Shown here piece after piece: positions 1 through 6,129 of a DNA stretch of 7,747 nt. The position numbers and the translations under genes are program-made. Each line of letters begins with the position of its first letter. The stretch's first letter is position 1. The stretch spans positions 1-7,747 of the forward strand of contig CALCMV010000156.1 of NCBI GenBank assembly GCA_937967535.1, in the 5' to 3' direction. Under the pieces are notes generated by a model. The model was not told where the DNA came from, did not search any database, and saw nothing but the letters and a program-made list of their open reading frames with translations. The stretch comes from an uncultured Saprospiraceae bacterium (GTDB lineage Bacteria > Bacteroidota > Bacteroidia > Chitinophagales > Saprospiraceae).

Positions 1-138
1 AATCATAAGTAATTGATTATCAGTTATTTTATTTTTATTAAGGTAAAAAATATTCAATTAATTAAATTTTATAATTATTTGATAAAAAACAATTTACCTA
101 ATACCAAATTTCCTAATTCCCCAATGTCCAAAGTCCAG
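1..138 (-). mobile_element. Partial copy of a MITE-like repeat element, cut by the window edge
   Basis: This stretch is the reverse complement of 7407-7544: position i pairs with 7545-i, with no gaps and three mismatches (positions 5, 41 and 92), so 135 of 138 bases agree. Homology stops exactly at the CCAG at 135-138. That is the same point at which the right-hand copy has its terminal inverted repeat, so this is an element end. The remaining 49 bp or so should lie just outside the window. It is very AT-rich and has no open reading frame of its own, so it is non-autonomous. It sits 60 bp upstream of the carboxypeptidase start and could influence that gene's promoter; I could not identify a promoter there. 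Confidence 0.75.
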
Positions 139-198
139 TTAAAAACAAAACAAACGTGAATAATGTGTTTTTAGGGAACGCGAAAAAACAATATAATT

Positions 199-2652
199 AT
201 GAAGTTGAAATTGACTTTTTCTTTGCTTTTTCTTTTTTCTTTTTTGCTGAATAATAATTTTGCTCAATCCGAAAATCTCATTTACAAAAAAGTAGAAATC
301 ACGATTAATGATGATTCGGACCTCAAAAAAATCGCTGAATCAGGGATTGATTTGCAGTGTGGTACGCACATGGAAGAACGTAACGGTACGCGGTTTTTAC
401 GTTTGGATTTATCAAAATATGAATATGAACTCATTCAACAAAAAAATCTGACGAGCAATGTATTAATTGAAGATTTGTCGCGTTGGCATGCCGAGCGAAA
501 TACGGCGGAACTCCCCGCAGCTATCGCTCAACTCGAACAGGCAAAAGCCGAATCTGCCCTCAAATCCGCCAATGCCGACCTTTGCGAAGACCGCGAGATT
601 CCCGTACCTCAAAATTTCAATCTCGGCAGTATGGGCGGTTTTACGACTTACGATGAATTGTTGGCAGATTTGGATAAAATGGCAGCATTATATCCAAATT
701 TAATCACAGCAAAAGCACCTGCCGACCCCAATATTTTGACGCATGAAGGCAGAGTAATTTATTATGTAAAAGTTTCTGACAATCCGAATATAGATGAGGA
801 TGAAGCGGAGGTTTTGTATACGGGTGTACACCACGCACGCGAGCCGCTTTCGATGATGAATTTGCAGTATTATTTGTGGGTTTTATTGGAAAATTACGGG
901 TCGAATGAATACATCACAGACATTGTGGATAATACGGAATTGTATTTTATTCCGGTGGTCAATCCCGATGGTTATGTTTTAAATCAGACGAATAATCCTG
1001 ATGGCGGCGGCTTGTGGCGAAAAAATGTACGCGATAATGGGAACGGTACGATTGGTGTGGATTTGAACCGCAATTACGGCTACGCTTGGGGGCAGGACAA
1101 TCAAGGCTCTAGTGGCAACCCGGGGTCTTTTACCTATCGTGGTACCGAAGCATTTTCGGAGCCGGAAACACAGGTAATTCGCAATTTTGTATCGGGGCGA
1201 AATATTGCGACAGCATTCAATAATCATACTTATTCCAATCTGCTACTCAGTCCCTGGGGGCATACCGCAGAGGATACGCCCGACCACGACTTTTTTGAAA
1301 AAATAAACGAAGAGATGTGCAAGCATAATCGCTATGCTTATGGCGGCAGCAATCAGCTTTTGTATACTACGAATGGCGAGTCGGACGATTGGTTTTATGG
1401 CGAACATGACATTCCGGCATGGACACCCGAAATCGGTACTAGCGATGAAGGTGGCTTCTGGCCCCTGCCCGAATTTATTCAATCACAAGCGCATCGGCAG
1501 TTGCGAATGTCGTTCCGGCTGGCAGAGGCTGCGGCTAATTTTGGCAAAGTCCATGACCTCACGCCCTATGCACTCACACCAACGGATACACGACTGACTT
1601 TGGGTGTACAACACTTGAGTAAAATCAGCGGAAATCTGATGGTATCTGTGAGTTCCGAAAGTCCGTATGTACAAAATATTTCGACGGATTTTATGACGGC
1701 AGCAGCTATGCAAGGTGTTGATTTTGAGGAACTTTCAACTAATATTTCTATTGACCCGAATACGCCCGACGGCACATTAATTGACTTTACAATAAAGCTG
1801 AACAACGGCATCCGCGACCTGCAAACGATGACCATTACAAAGCAATACAATACACCTATTGTATTTGCAGATGATTGTAATGATTTGGATAATTGGCTGA
1901 GCGAATGGGCGGTTTTGGATACGGATGGTTATAAGGAAAATGGTTGTATTACCGATTCGCCATTGGGCAATACTGCGGAGGGTGAACGCAATTTGGTACT
2001 CTCCGAAGCGATTGATTTGACGGGCGTGAATCACCCAATTTTAGAATATTATGCGAAGTGGGACCTCACCAAATTTTATAATTATGTGCAGGTGCAAATC
2101 AGTACGGATAATGCCGCCACATGGCAAGTACTGTGTTCTGAAAATACTAAACCGGGCATGTTTGATTTAAGTTCTTTTGTAGGTAGTACGAGTCAACAAC
2201 CCTCCAATGAAACTCTATATGACGGCGTACAACGCGATTGGATTCGTGAGCAATTTGACCTTTCTGCCTATGGAAATAATTCGGATGTATATCTGCGATT
2301 TGTGATTTTTGGAGACTTTAATGAGCCTTCATCCGATGGTTTTTATTTGGATGATGTAACGATTTATGATGCAGAAGCTACGCTCGTTAGTACCGAAAAT
2401 CCGATAAATAATGACACACAAATTCAAGTATTTCCTAATCCGACCAATGCTGATATTGTGATTGATTGGCAACAGGCAAGCACAGGCACATTAAATGTTT
2501 TTGACAAAACAGGTCGCTTGATTTTTAGTCAAAGTATTGGGCAAGATGCCAATAATCTCACTTTTAATTCAAGTGAATTAGCCACAGGTGTTTATATGAT
2601 TCAATTGAAATCTGCGAATGATGTGGCGGTGAAACGGTTTGTGAAAATGTGA
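199..2652 (+). CDS. Secreted M14-family zinc carboxypeptidase with T9SS type A sorting domain
   Basis: An 817-residue metallocarboxypeptidase that removes C-terminal residues from peptides outside the cell. Residues 1-22 form a signal peptide (KLK, then a Leu/Phe-rich core, probable cut FA|QS). Residues about 28-100 resemble a propeptide. The M14 catalytic domain spans about 145-450: zinc ligands H212 and E215 (HHAREP) and H343 (FNNHTYS), substrate-binding R278, N290 and R291 (DLNRNYG), a likely Tyr248 equivalent at Y389, and the catalytic glutamate E411 (TPEIGT). Residues about 555-725 look like a beta-sandwich of the MAM/immune-inhibitor-A kind (DDCNDLDNW to FYLDDVTIYD). The C-terminus (about 742-817, starting VFPNPTN and ending VKRFVKM) is a T9SS type A sorting domain, so the protein should cross the outer membrane by T9SS and lose this tail. 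The ATG start fits the signal peptide. All catalytic residues are present. The exact peptide specificity is not predictable. Confidence 0.95.
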   Translation: MKLKLTFSLLFLFSFLLNNNFAQSENLIYKKVEITINDDSDLKKIAESGIDLQCGTHMEERNGTRFLRLDLSKYEYELIQQKNLTSNVLIEDLSRWHAERNTAELPAAIAQLEQAKAESALKSANADLCEDREIPVPQNFNLGSMGGFTTYDELLADLDKMAALYPNLITAKAPADPNILTHEGRVIYYVKVSDNPNIDEDEAEVLYTGVHHAREPLSMMNLQYYLWVLLENYGSNEYITDIVDNTELYFIPVVNPDGYVLNQTNNPDGGGLWRKNVRDNGNGTIGVDLNRNYGYAWGQDNQGSSGNPGSFTYRGTEAFSEPETQVIRNFVSGRNIATAFNNHTYSNLLLSPWGHTAEDTPDHDFFEKINEEMCKHNRYAYGGSNQLLYTTNGESDDWFYGEHDIPAWTPEIGTSDEGGFWPLPEFIQSQAHRQLRMSFRLAEAAANFGKVHDLTPYALTPTDTRLTLGVQHLSKISGNLMVSVSSESPYVQNISTDFMTAAAMQGVDFEELSTNISIDPNTPDGTLIDFTIKLNNGIRDLQTMTITKQYNTPIVFADDCNDLDNWLSEWAVLDTDGYKENGCITDSPLGNTAEGERNLVLSEAIDLTGVNHPILEYYAKWDLTKFYNYVQVQISTDNAATWQVLCSENTKPGMFDLSSFVGSTSQQPSNETLYDGVQRDWIREQFDLSAYGNNSDVYLRFVIFGDFNEPSSDGFYLDDVTIYDAEATLVSTENPINNDTQIQVFPNPTNADIVIDWQQASTGTLNVFDKTGRLIFSQSIGQDANNLTFNSSELATGVYMIQLKSANDVAVKRFVKM

Positions 2653-2674
2653 CCCTTGTAAATTTAAATTTTAT

Positions 2675-2724
2675 GCACCAAATTCCAATTTAGATAGGTT
2701 GGGATTTGGTGCTTTTATTCTTTA
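2675..2724 (+). terminator. Rho-independent terminator after the carboxypeptidase gene
   Basis: A 14-bp stem (2675-2688 GCACCAAATTCCAA against 2699-2712 TTGGGATTTGGTGC, with one G-T wobble) and a 10-nt loop are followed by the T-rich run TTTTATTCTTTA. It lies 22 bp after the carboxypeptidase stop codon. Its right arm ends only 26 bp before the ATG of the deacetylase gene. Confidence 0.85.
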
Positions 2725-2738
2725 CGTCATCAGCAGGA

Positions 2739-3641
2739 ATGTTAAAAATCGCCTTCTCACCCGTTTACAAATACCGCTTACCGGATGGGCATCGTTTTCC
2801 GATGATGAAATACGAATTGCTGCCCGAACAATTGCTGTACGAGGGGACGATTACAGAGGAAAGTTTCTTCCATCCCGAACCTTTGAAAGAAGCAGTAATT
2901 TTGCGAACACACACCCGCGAATATTGGGAAAAACTCAAAAATCTCAGCCTCACGCCGCGTGAAATTCGCAAGATAGGTTTTCCGCTTCGGGAAGATTTGG
3001 TGCATCGCGGAACGATAATTTCGCAAGGAACGATTGATTGTGCCAAGTATGCCATGCAGCATGGCGTGGCACTCAATGTGGCGGGAGGTACACATCATTC
3101 ATTCACAGACAGAGGCGAGGGTTTTTGTTTGTTGAATGACATTGCGATTGCTTCTAATTACTTGTTGGACAATCAATTGGCAAAAAAAATACTCATTGTG
3201 GATTTGGATGTACATCAAGGCAATGGTACGGCGCAAATCTTCAAAGACGAAGCGCGTGTTTTTACTTTTTCGATGCACGGCGAAAAAAATTATCCGCTAC
3301 ACAAAGAAGAATCTGACCTTGACATCGGCTTGCCTGATGGCACAACAGACCTGCCTTATCTTAAAACTCTACGCGAAACTTTACCCCGACTCATCCATGA
3401 AGTTGAACCGGATTTTGTATATTACCTTTCCGGCGTAGACATCCTCGAAACCGATAAACTCGGCAGACTCAGCATGACCCTCGAAGGCTGTAAAGAACGC
3501 GATAAATTTGTCTTTGAAACTTGCCAAAAAAACGACCTTCCCATAGCCGTCAGCATGGGCGGCGGCTACTCCAAACGCATTGCACATATCGTAGAGGCAC
3601 ATGCGAATACTTTTCGTTTGGCAGCGGAGTTGTATTTTTAG
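2739..3641 (+). CDS. Class IV (HDAC11-like) histone deacetylase-family hydrolase
   Basis: A 300-residue zinc-dependent deacylase of the arginase/deacetylase fold, presumably cytoplasmic because no signal peptide is seen. The catalytic set is complete: His pair H119-H120 (GGTHHSFTDRGEGFC), zinc ligands D157 and H159 (IVDLDVHQGNGT) and D234 (SGVDILETDKLG), and the transition-state tyrosine Y277 (GGGYSKR). The wording of these blocks, especially DRGxGFC, DILExDxLGxLS and GGYxKRxA, matches the HDAC11-type class IV branch better than acetoin-utilisation or acetylpolyamine-hydrolase proteins. The substrate in bacteria is unknown; acetyl-lysine, acylated polyamines or long-chain acyl-lysine (the activity of human HDAC11) are all possible. 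The start is ATG 2739. An in-frame TTG at 2706 would lie inside the upstream terminator stem and adds residues unlike the family. The downstream gap of 202 bp suggests a monocistronic gene. Confidence 0.92.
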   Translation: MLKIAFSPVYKYRLPDGHRFPMMKYELLPEQLLYEGTITEESFFHPEPLKEAVILRTHTREYWEKLKNLSLTPREIRKIGFPLREDLVHRGTIISQGTIDCAKYAMQHGVALNVAGGTHHSFTDRGEGFCLLNDIAIASNYLLDNQLAKKILIVDLDVHQGNGTAQIFKDEARVFTFSMHGEKNYPLHKEESDLDIGLPDGTTDLPYLKTLRETLPRLIHEVEPDFVYYLSGVDILETDKLGRLSMTLEGCKERDKFVFETCQKNDLPIAVSMGGGYSKRIAHIVEAHANTFRLAAELYF

Positions 3642-3664
3642 TCCAATCATTTATTGTCTTTGTT

Positions 3665-3791
3665 AAATTTTGAATTTTGAATGAAAAATTTTGAATGACA
3701 AAAATATTCAACGTATTAATTAATAATTATCAGTGAAAAACAAAGCAAAATTTAAATTTATTTATCATTCAAAATTCGTAATTCAAAATTT
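3665..3791. repeat. Imperfect inverted repeat of the AATTTTGAATGA type in the gap after the deacetylase gene
   Basis: The left part (3665-3698) holds AAATTTTGAATT followed by two copies of TTTTGAATGA. The right part (3765-3791) holds TCATTCAAAATT and AATTCAAAATTT, which are their reverse complements. The longest arms are 11-12 bp, and about 65 bp of AT-rich sequence lies between. The arms could form an extended imperfect hairpin. No coding potential is seen, and the function is unknown. Confidence 0.5.
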
Positions 3792-3805
3792 GGCAAAACA
3801 TTAAA

Positions 3806-3841
3806 CTTAATCTTAATCTTCAACTTAATCTTAATCTTCTC
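3806..3841. repeat. Hexamer tandem repeat (CTTAAT) abutting the dehalogenase start
   Basis: Six consecutive 6-bp units: CTTAAT, CTTAAT, CTTCAA, CTTAAT, CTTAAT and CTTCTC. The last unit ends two bases before the GTG start of the dehalogenase-like gene, so the repeat occupies the place where the ribosome-binding region would be. Unit-number variation here would change leader length but not reading frame. Confidence 0.75.
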
Positions 3842-3843
3842 TT

Positions 3844-4500
3844 GTGATAAAAGCCTATATATTCGATGCTTTCGGTACACTTTTCAATTTGGATGAGGGG
3901 CTGTTACGGCACATCAAGCATCCGGCAGTGAGTGATATTCTCGCTTATGCCCGCACCAAACAACTCTCCTACACTTGGCTGCACAGCCTCATGCAGACTT
4001 ACCGACCTTTCAGCGAAATCACCCGAATCGCCCTCACAGATGCTTGTAAAAAATACGATGCACCTACTGAACTTGTTGAGCAACTCGCACCGCTATATTT
4101 TGAACCAACGACTTTTGAAGATGTGCTGCCAACGCTCGAAATACTCCGAAAATCATCCTTCACTACGGGCATTTTGTCCAATGGTACACATGCCATGTTG
4201 CAAAGTGGAATCCAAAAAAACGGCTTGGGTGAATACTTGGACGGCGTGTATTCTGTGGACGATATTGGCGTGTACAAACCCACGCCCGATGTGTACGCAA
4301 TGGTCACCAAAAGCCTAAATCTTCAAGCCAACGAAGTGCTGTTTTCCTCTTCCAATCAATGGGATGTAGCAGGTGCGGCACAATTTGGTTTTCAAGTGGC
4401 TTGGGTCAATCGTGGCGGAGTGTTTCGGGAGTCAATTACGAAATTGGCGAATGTACATGAAGTGAATGTTTTAACTGATATTACGGTTGTTAGTTCATAG
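3844..4500 (+). CDS. Type II haloacid dehalogenase (HAD superfamily, L-2-haloacid dehalogenase family)
   Basis: A 218-residue HAD hydrolase, close to the usual length of L-2-haloacid dehalogenases, which hydrolyse L-2-haloalkanoic acids to D-2-hydroxy acids. Residues match the L-DEX catalytic set: nucleophile D8 and T12 (FDAFGTLF), R37 (ARTKQLSYTWLHSLM), S112-N113 (LSNG), K145 (YKPTPDVY), Y151, S169, N171 and D174 (SSSNQWD). From S112 onward the offset from L-DEX numbering is a constant 6. The natural substrate in this organism is unknown; many relatives in non-degraders may act on other small acids or phosphates. The start is GTG 3844. No ATG is available nearby, and D8 sits where family members have it. 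The stop codon TAG falls inside the first units of a 7-bp tandem repeat, so the last residues (VSS) are partly repeat-encoded. Confidence 0.9.
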   Translation: MIKAYIFDAFGTLFNLDEGLLRHIKHPAVSDILAYARTKQLSYTWLHSLMQTYRPFSEITRIALTDACKKYDAPTELVEQLAPLYFEPTTFEDVLPTLEILRKSSFTTGILSNGTHAMLQSGIQKNGLGEYLDGVYSVDDIGVYKPTPDVYAMVTKSLNLQANEVLFSSSNQWDVAGAAQFGFQVAWVNRGGVFRESITKLANVHEVNVLTDITVVSS

Positions 4501-4557
4501 TTCATAGTTCATAGTTCATGGTTGATAGTTCATGGTTGATAGTTTGTGGTTTTTTAC
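4491..4557. repeat. Seven-bp tandem repeat (TAGTTCA/TGGTTGA) with T-rich tail
   Basis: Eight 7-bp units run from 4491 to 4546 in the order TAGTTCA four times, TGGTTGA, TAGTTCA, TGGTTGA and TAGTTTG. They are followed by TGGTTTTTTACAATC. The array overlaps the final codons and stop of the dehalogenase gene. A shorter copy with the same unit order and the same T-run plus ACAAT tail lies after the transferase-like gene at about 7140-7189. Confidence 0.85.
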
Positions 4558-4618
4558 AATCAATTGAATTGCACTCCGAACAAAAAGATTAGTCTGACGA
4601 GTATTCATTCATTCAAAA

Positions 4619-4642
4619 TTCACTCATTCACTCATTCACTCA
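4619..4642. repeat. Eight-bp tandem repeat (TTCACTCA) just upstream of the DUF1801 gene
   Basis: Three perfect copies of TTCACTCA end five bases before the preferred ATG at 4648, preceded by the looser CATTCATTCAAAA. It fills the leader of the DUF1801 gene. Changing the number of 8-bp units would not alter the protein if translation starts at 4648. Confidence 0.7.
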
Positions 4643-4647
4643 TTGGC

Positions 4648-4986
4648 ATGGAAGTCGAAGATTTCATTTATCAATTTGAAGGTAGTCAAAGGGAAGTCTT
4701 ATTGTACTTTCATCACCTGTTTTTGGATTTAAATTTAATAGCTAAAATCCGATACAGAATTCCTTTTTATTACGGTAAAAGCTGGATTTGTTATTTGAAT
4801 CCTATCAAAAATGAAGGTATTGAATTAGTGTTTATTCATGGAAAAAAACTCTCTAATTCGCAAGGTATTTTGAATGACAAAGGACGTAAAATGGTGGCAG
4901 GTATCGAATTTAGAAGTGTGAACAACATACCACAAGAGGCAGTCTTTGAAATTATCCAAGAAGCCTTGTTGATTGATGAAACCTAA
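4648..4986 (+). CDS. DUF1801 domain protein (YdhG-like fold)
   Basis: A small cytoplasmic protein of 112 residues, about the normal size for the DUF1801 family. Typical features are the N-terminal helix ending before LIAKIRYRIPFYYGKSWICYLNP (residues about 30-52), then a beta strand with the IELVFIHGKKL block (58-68), and the GRKMVAGIEFRSV segment (79-91) before a C-terminal helix. The family's role is largely unknown; Bacillus subtilis YdhG (Fra) is a frataxin-like iron chaperone, but that cannot be transferred here on the sequence alone. The frame is open back to a GTG at 4546, but the extra 34 residues would be encoded largely by tandem repeat DNA (IHSFKIHSFTHSLIG), so the ATG at 4648 is preferred. 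It converges with mqnD downstream. Confidence 0.85.
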   Translation: MEVEDFIYQFEGSQREVLLYFHHLFLDLNLIAKIRYRIPFYYGKSWICYLNPIKNEGIELVFIHGKKLSNSQGILNDKGRKMVAGIEFRSVNNIPQEAVFEIIQEALLIDET

Positions 4987-4993
4987 CAGAGAT

Positions 4994-5017
4994 AAGTTTA
5001 AGTTTAAGTTTAAGTTT
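4994..5017. repeat. Hexamer tandem repeat (AAGTTT)
   Basis: Four perfect copies of AAGTTT begin 7 bp after the DUF1801 stop codon. The same word recurs in the gap between mqnD and the transferase-like gene (about 6031-6085). Confidence 0.8.
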
Positions 5018-5023
5018 AAATAA

Positions 5024-5046
5024 ATAATTCATTTTCAATGAATTAT
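5024..5046. terminator. Possible bidirectional AT-rich hairpin between convergent genes
   Basis: A perfect 10-bp stem (ATAATTCATT against AATGAATTAT) with a 3-nt TTC loop lies between the convergent DUF1801 and mqnD genes. The stem has only two G-C pairs and no clear T-run follows on either strand, so a terminator role is inferred mainly from position. Confidence 0.4.
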
Positions 5047-5088
5047 CATAATTAAAAGTGTCGCTTAGTTCAGTCCAACCACTTAGGT

Positions 5089-5913
5089 TCAAATAAAAAT
5101 ATCTTCATTCTTTATCTTCGCAATATCAAGTTCAGCAGCTTTCCGATACATATGGCGAATGGCTTGTCTGCCCTTCTCTCCCAAATCCAGCGTATAATCA
5201 TTGACATAGAGATTAATGTGCTGCATCATCACTTTATCGTCCATTTCTTGTGCGTATTGGCGGACGAAAGGAAGGGTTTGGTCAGGATTTTTGAGTGCAA
5301 ATTCGACGCTTCGACTTAATACACGATTAATTTTCTGTTGAGTATCAGTCGGAATATTTCGCCGGACGACAATCCCGCCGAGTGGTATGGGCAAGCCCGT
5401 ATTCATTTCCCAATATTCGCCCAAATCAATCAGCTTCACTAAGCCTTTTTCCATATACGTAAAACGATTTTCATGGATAATCAGCCCCGCATCTGCGTTT
5501 TCCGTCAAAACAGCATTTTCAATATCGGAAAATAACATTTCTTTGCGATTGTTGAGGTTTGGAAAAGCATAACTTAGCAGAAAATTTGCCGTTGTATATT
5601 TACCCGGAATCGCAACTTTTAATGTAGGAATTTGTTTATATGTAAATTCCTTTTTGGCGATTAAAAGCGGACCACAATTATTGCCCAAAGCACTACCCGA
5701 ATGAAGTAGCTGGTATTGGTGTGTAAGGTAAGCATAAGCATGATAGCTGAGTTTAGTAATGTCAATAGTGCCTTCCATCGCTTTCTTATTCAACACTTCT
5801 ACATCCGCCATTTCTACCTGAAAATCAAGCCCTTCTGTATCAATTTTGCCATGTATCATAGCATCGAATATAAAGGTATCATTTGGGCATGGAGAGAAAC
5901 CTAAAGTTAGCAT
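5089..5913 (-). CDS. mqnD: 1,4-dihydroxy-6-naphthoate synthase, futalosine menaquinone pathway
   Basis: A 274-residue cytoplasmic enzyme that converts cyclic dehypoxanthine futalosine to 1,4-dihydroxy-6-naphthoate, a late ring-forming step of the futalosine route to menaquinone. It has the periplasmic-binding-protein-like two-lobe fold of the family. Signature blocks are SPCPNDTFIFDA (residues 7-18), DVEVLNKKA (37-45), TKLSYHAY (53-60), SGSALGNNCGPLL (72-84), PGKYTTANFLL (103-113) and GLPIPLGGIVVRR (173-185). H147 in LIIHENRFTY matches the catalytic histidine described for the Thermus enzyme (His145). Length is normal and the ATG start places SPCPND at the expected position. No other mqn gene is in the window; in many genomes they are scattered. 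It is distinguished from the sister enzyme MqnA by the N-terminal SPCPNDTF block. Confidence 0.95.
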   Translation of the reverse strand: MLTLGFSPCPNDTFIFDAMIHGKIDTEGLDFQVEMADVEVLNKKAMEGTIDITKLSYHAYAYLTHQYQLLHSGSALGNNCGPLLIAKKEFTYKQIPTLKVAIPGKYTTANFLLSYAFPNLNNRKEMLFSDIENAVLTENADAGLIIHENRFTYMEKGLVKLIDLGEYWEMNTGLPIPLGGIVVRRNIPTDTQQKINRVLSRSVEFALKNPDQTLPFVRQYAQEMDDKVMMQHINLYVNDYTLDLGEKGRQAIRHMYRKAAELDIAKIKNEDIFI

Positions 5914-5922
5914 TTTAGTTTG

Positions 5923-5967
5923 TTGAGTTTGCTGAGTTTATTGAGTTTATCAAGTTTATAAACTCAA
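5923..5967. repeat. Nine-bp tandem repeat (TTGAGTTTA) ending in a perfect inverted repeat
   Basis: Degenerate 9-bp units TTGAGTTTG, CTGAGTTTA, TTGAGTTTA and TCAAGTTTA run from 5923 to 5958. The third unit (5941-5950) pairs perfectly over 10 bp with ATAAACTCAA at 5958-5967 across a 7-nt loop. The block starts 10 bp upstream of the mqnD start codon, so it would be transcribed in the mqnD leader. Confidence 0.7.
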
Positions 5968-6027
5968 TAAAACCATAAAACCAATAAACTTTATTATTTT
6001 TGGCAATAAATTAATATTAAATACCCA

Positions 6028-6085
6028 AGTTAAGTTTAAGTTTAAATTCAAGTTTAAGTTTAAACTTATTCTTAAACTTAAACTT
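6028..6085. repeat. AAGTTT repeats folding into a 14-bp perfect hairpin between divergent genes
   Basis: Copies of AAGTTT/AAGTTTA run from 6028 to 6063. The last block, AAGTTTAAGTTTAA at 6050-6063, is the exact reverse complement of TTAAACTTAAACTT at 6072-6085, with an 8-nt loop. It lies in the shared upstream region of mqnD and the transferase-like gene, where it could be a cruciform, a leader hairpin or simply a rearranged microsatellite. No known operator is recognised. Confidence 0.7.
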
Positions 6086-6129
6086 TACTCAGTTACTTAA
6101 TTATTATTCATAACTTCGATTACCTGTAA

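Noticed and set aside
192..197. TATAAT as a promoter -10 box for the carboxypeptidase
   Set aside because: It is immediately before the ATG, leaving no room for a start site and leader, and Bacteroidota use a different promoter consensus.
979..2034. Several minus-strand open frames within the carboxypeptidase gene
   Set aside because: They are antisense shadows of a well-supported gene, with no family resemblance of their own.
2706..2738. An upstream TTG start for the deacetylase
   Set aside because: It lies inside the terminator stem and adds an N-terminus not seen in the family; ATG 2739 starts directly with the conserved MLKIAFSPVY segment.
4491..4557. CRISPR-like array
   Set aside because: Units are contiguous 7-mers with no spacers and there are no cas genes.
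4546..4647. An upstream GTG start for the DUF1801 protein
   Set aside because: The extra 34 residues would be encoded largely by tandem repeat DNA and are not part of the domain.
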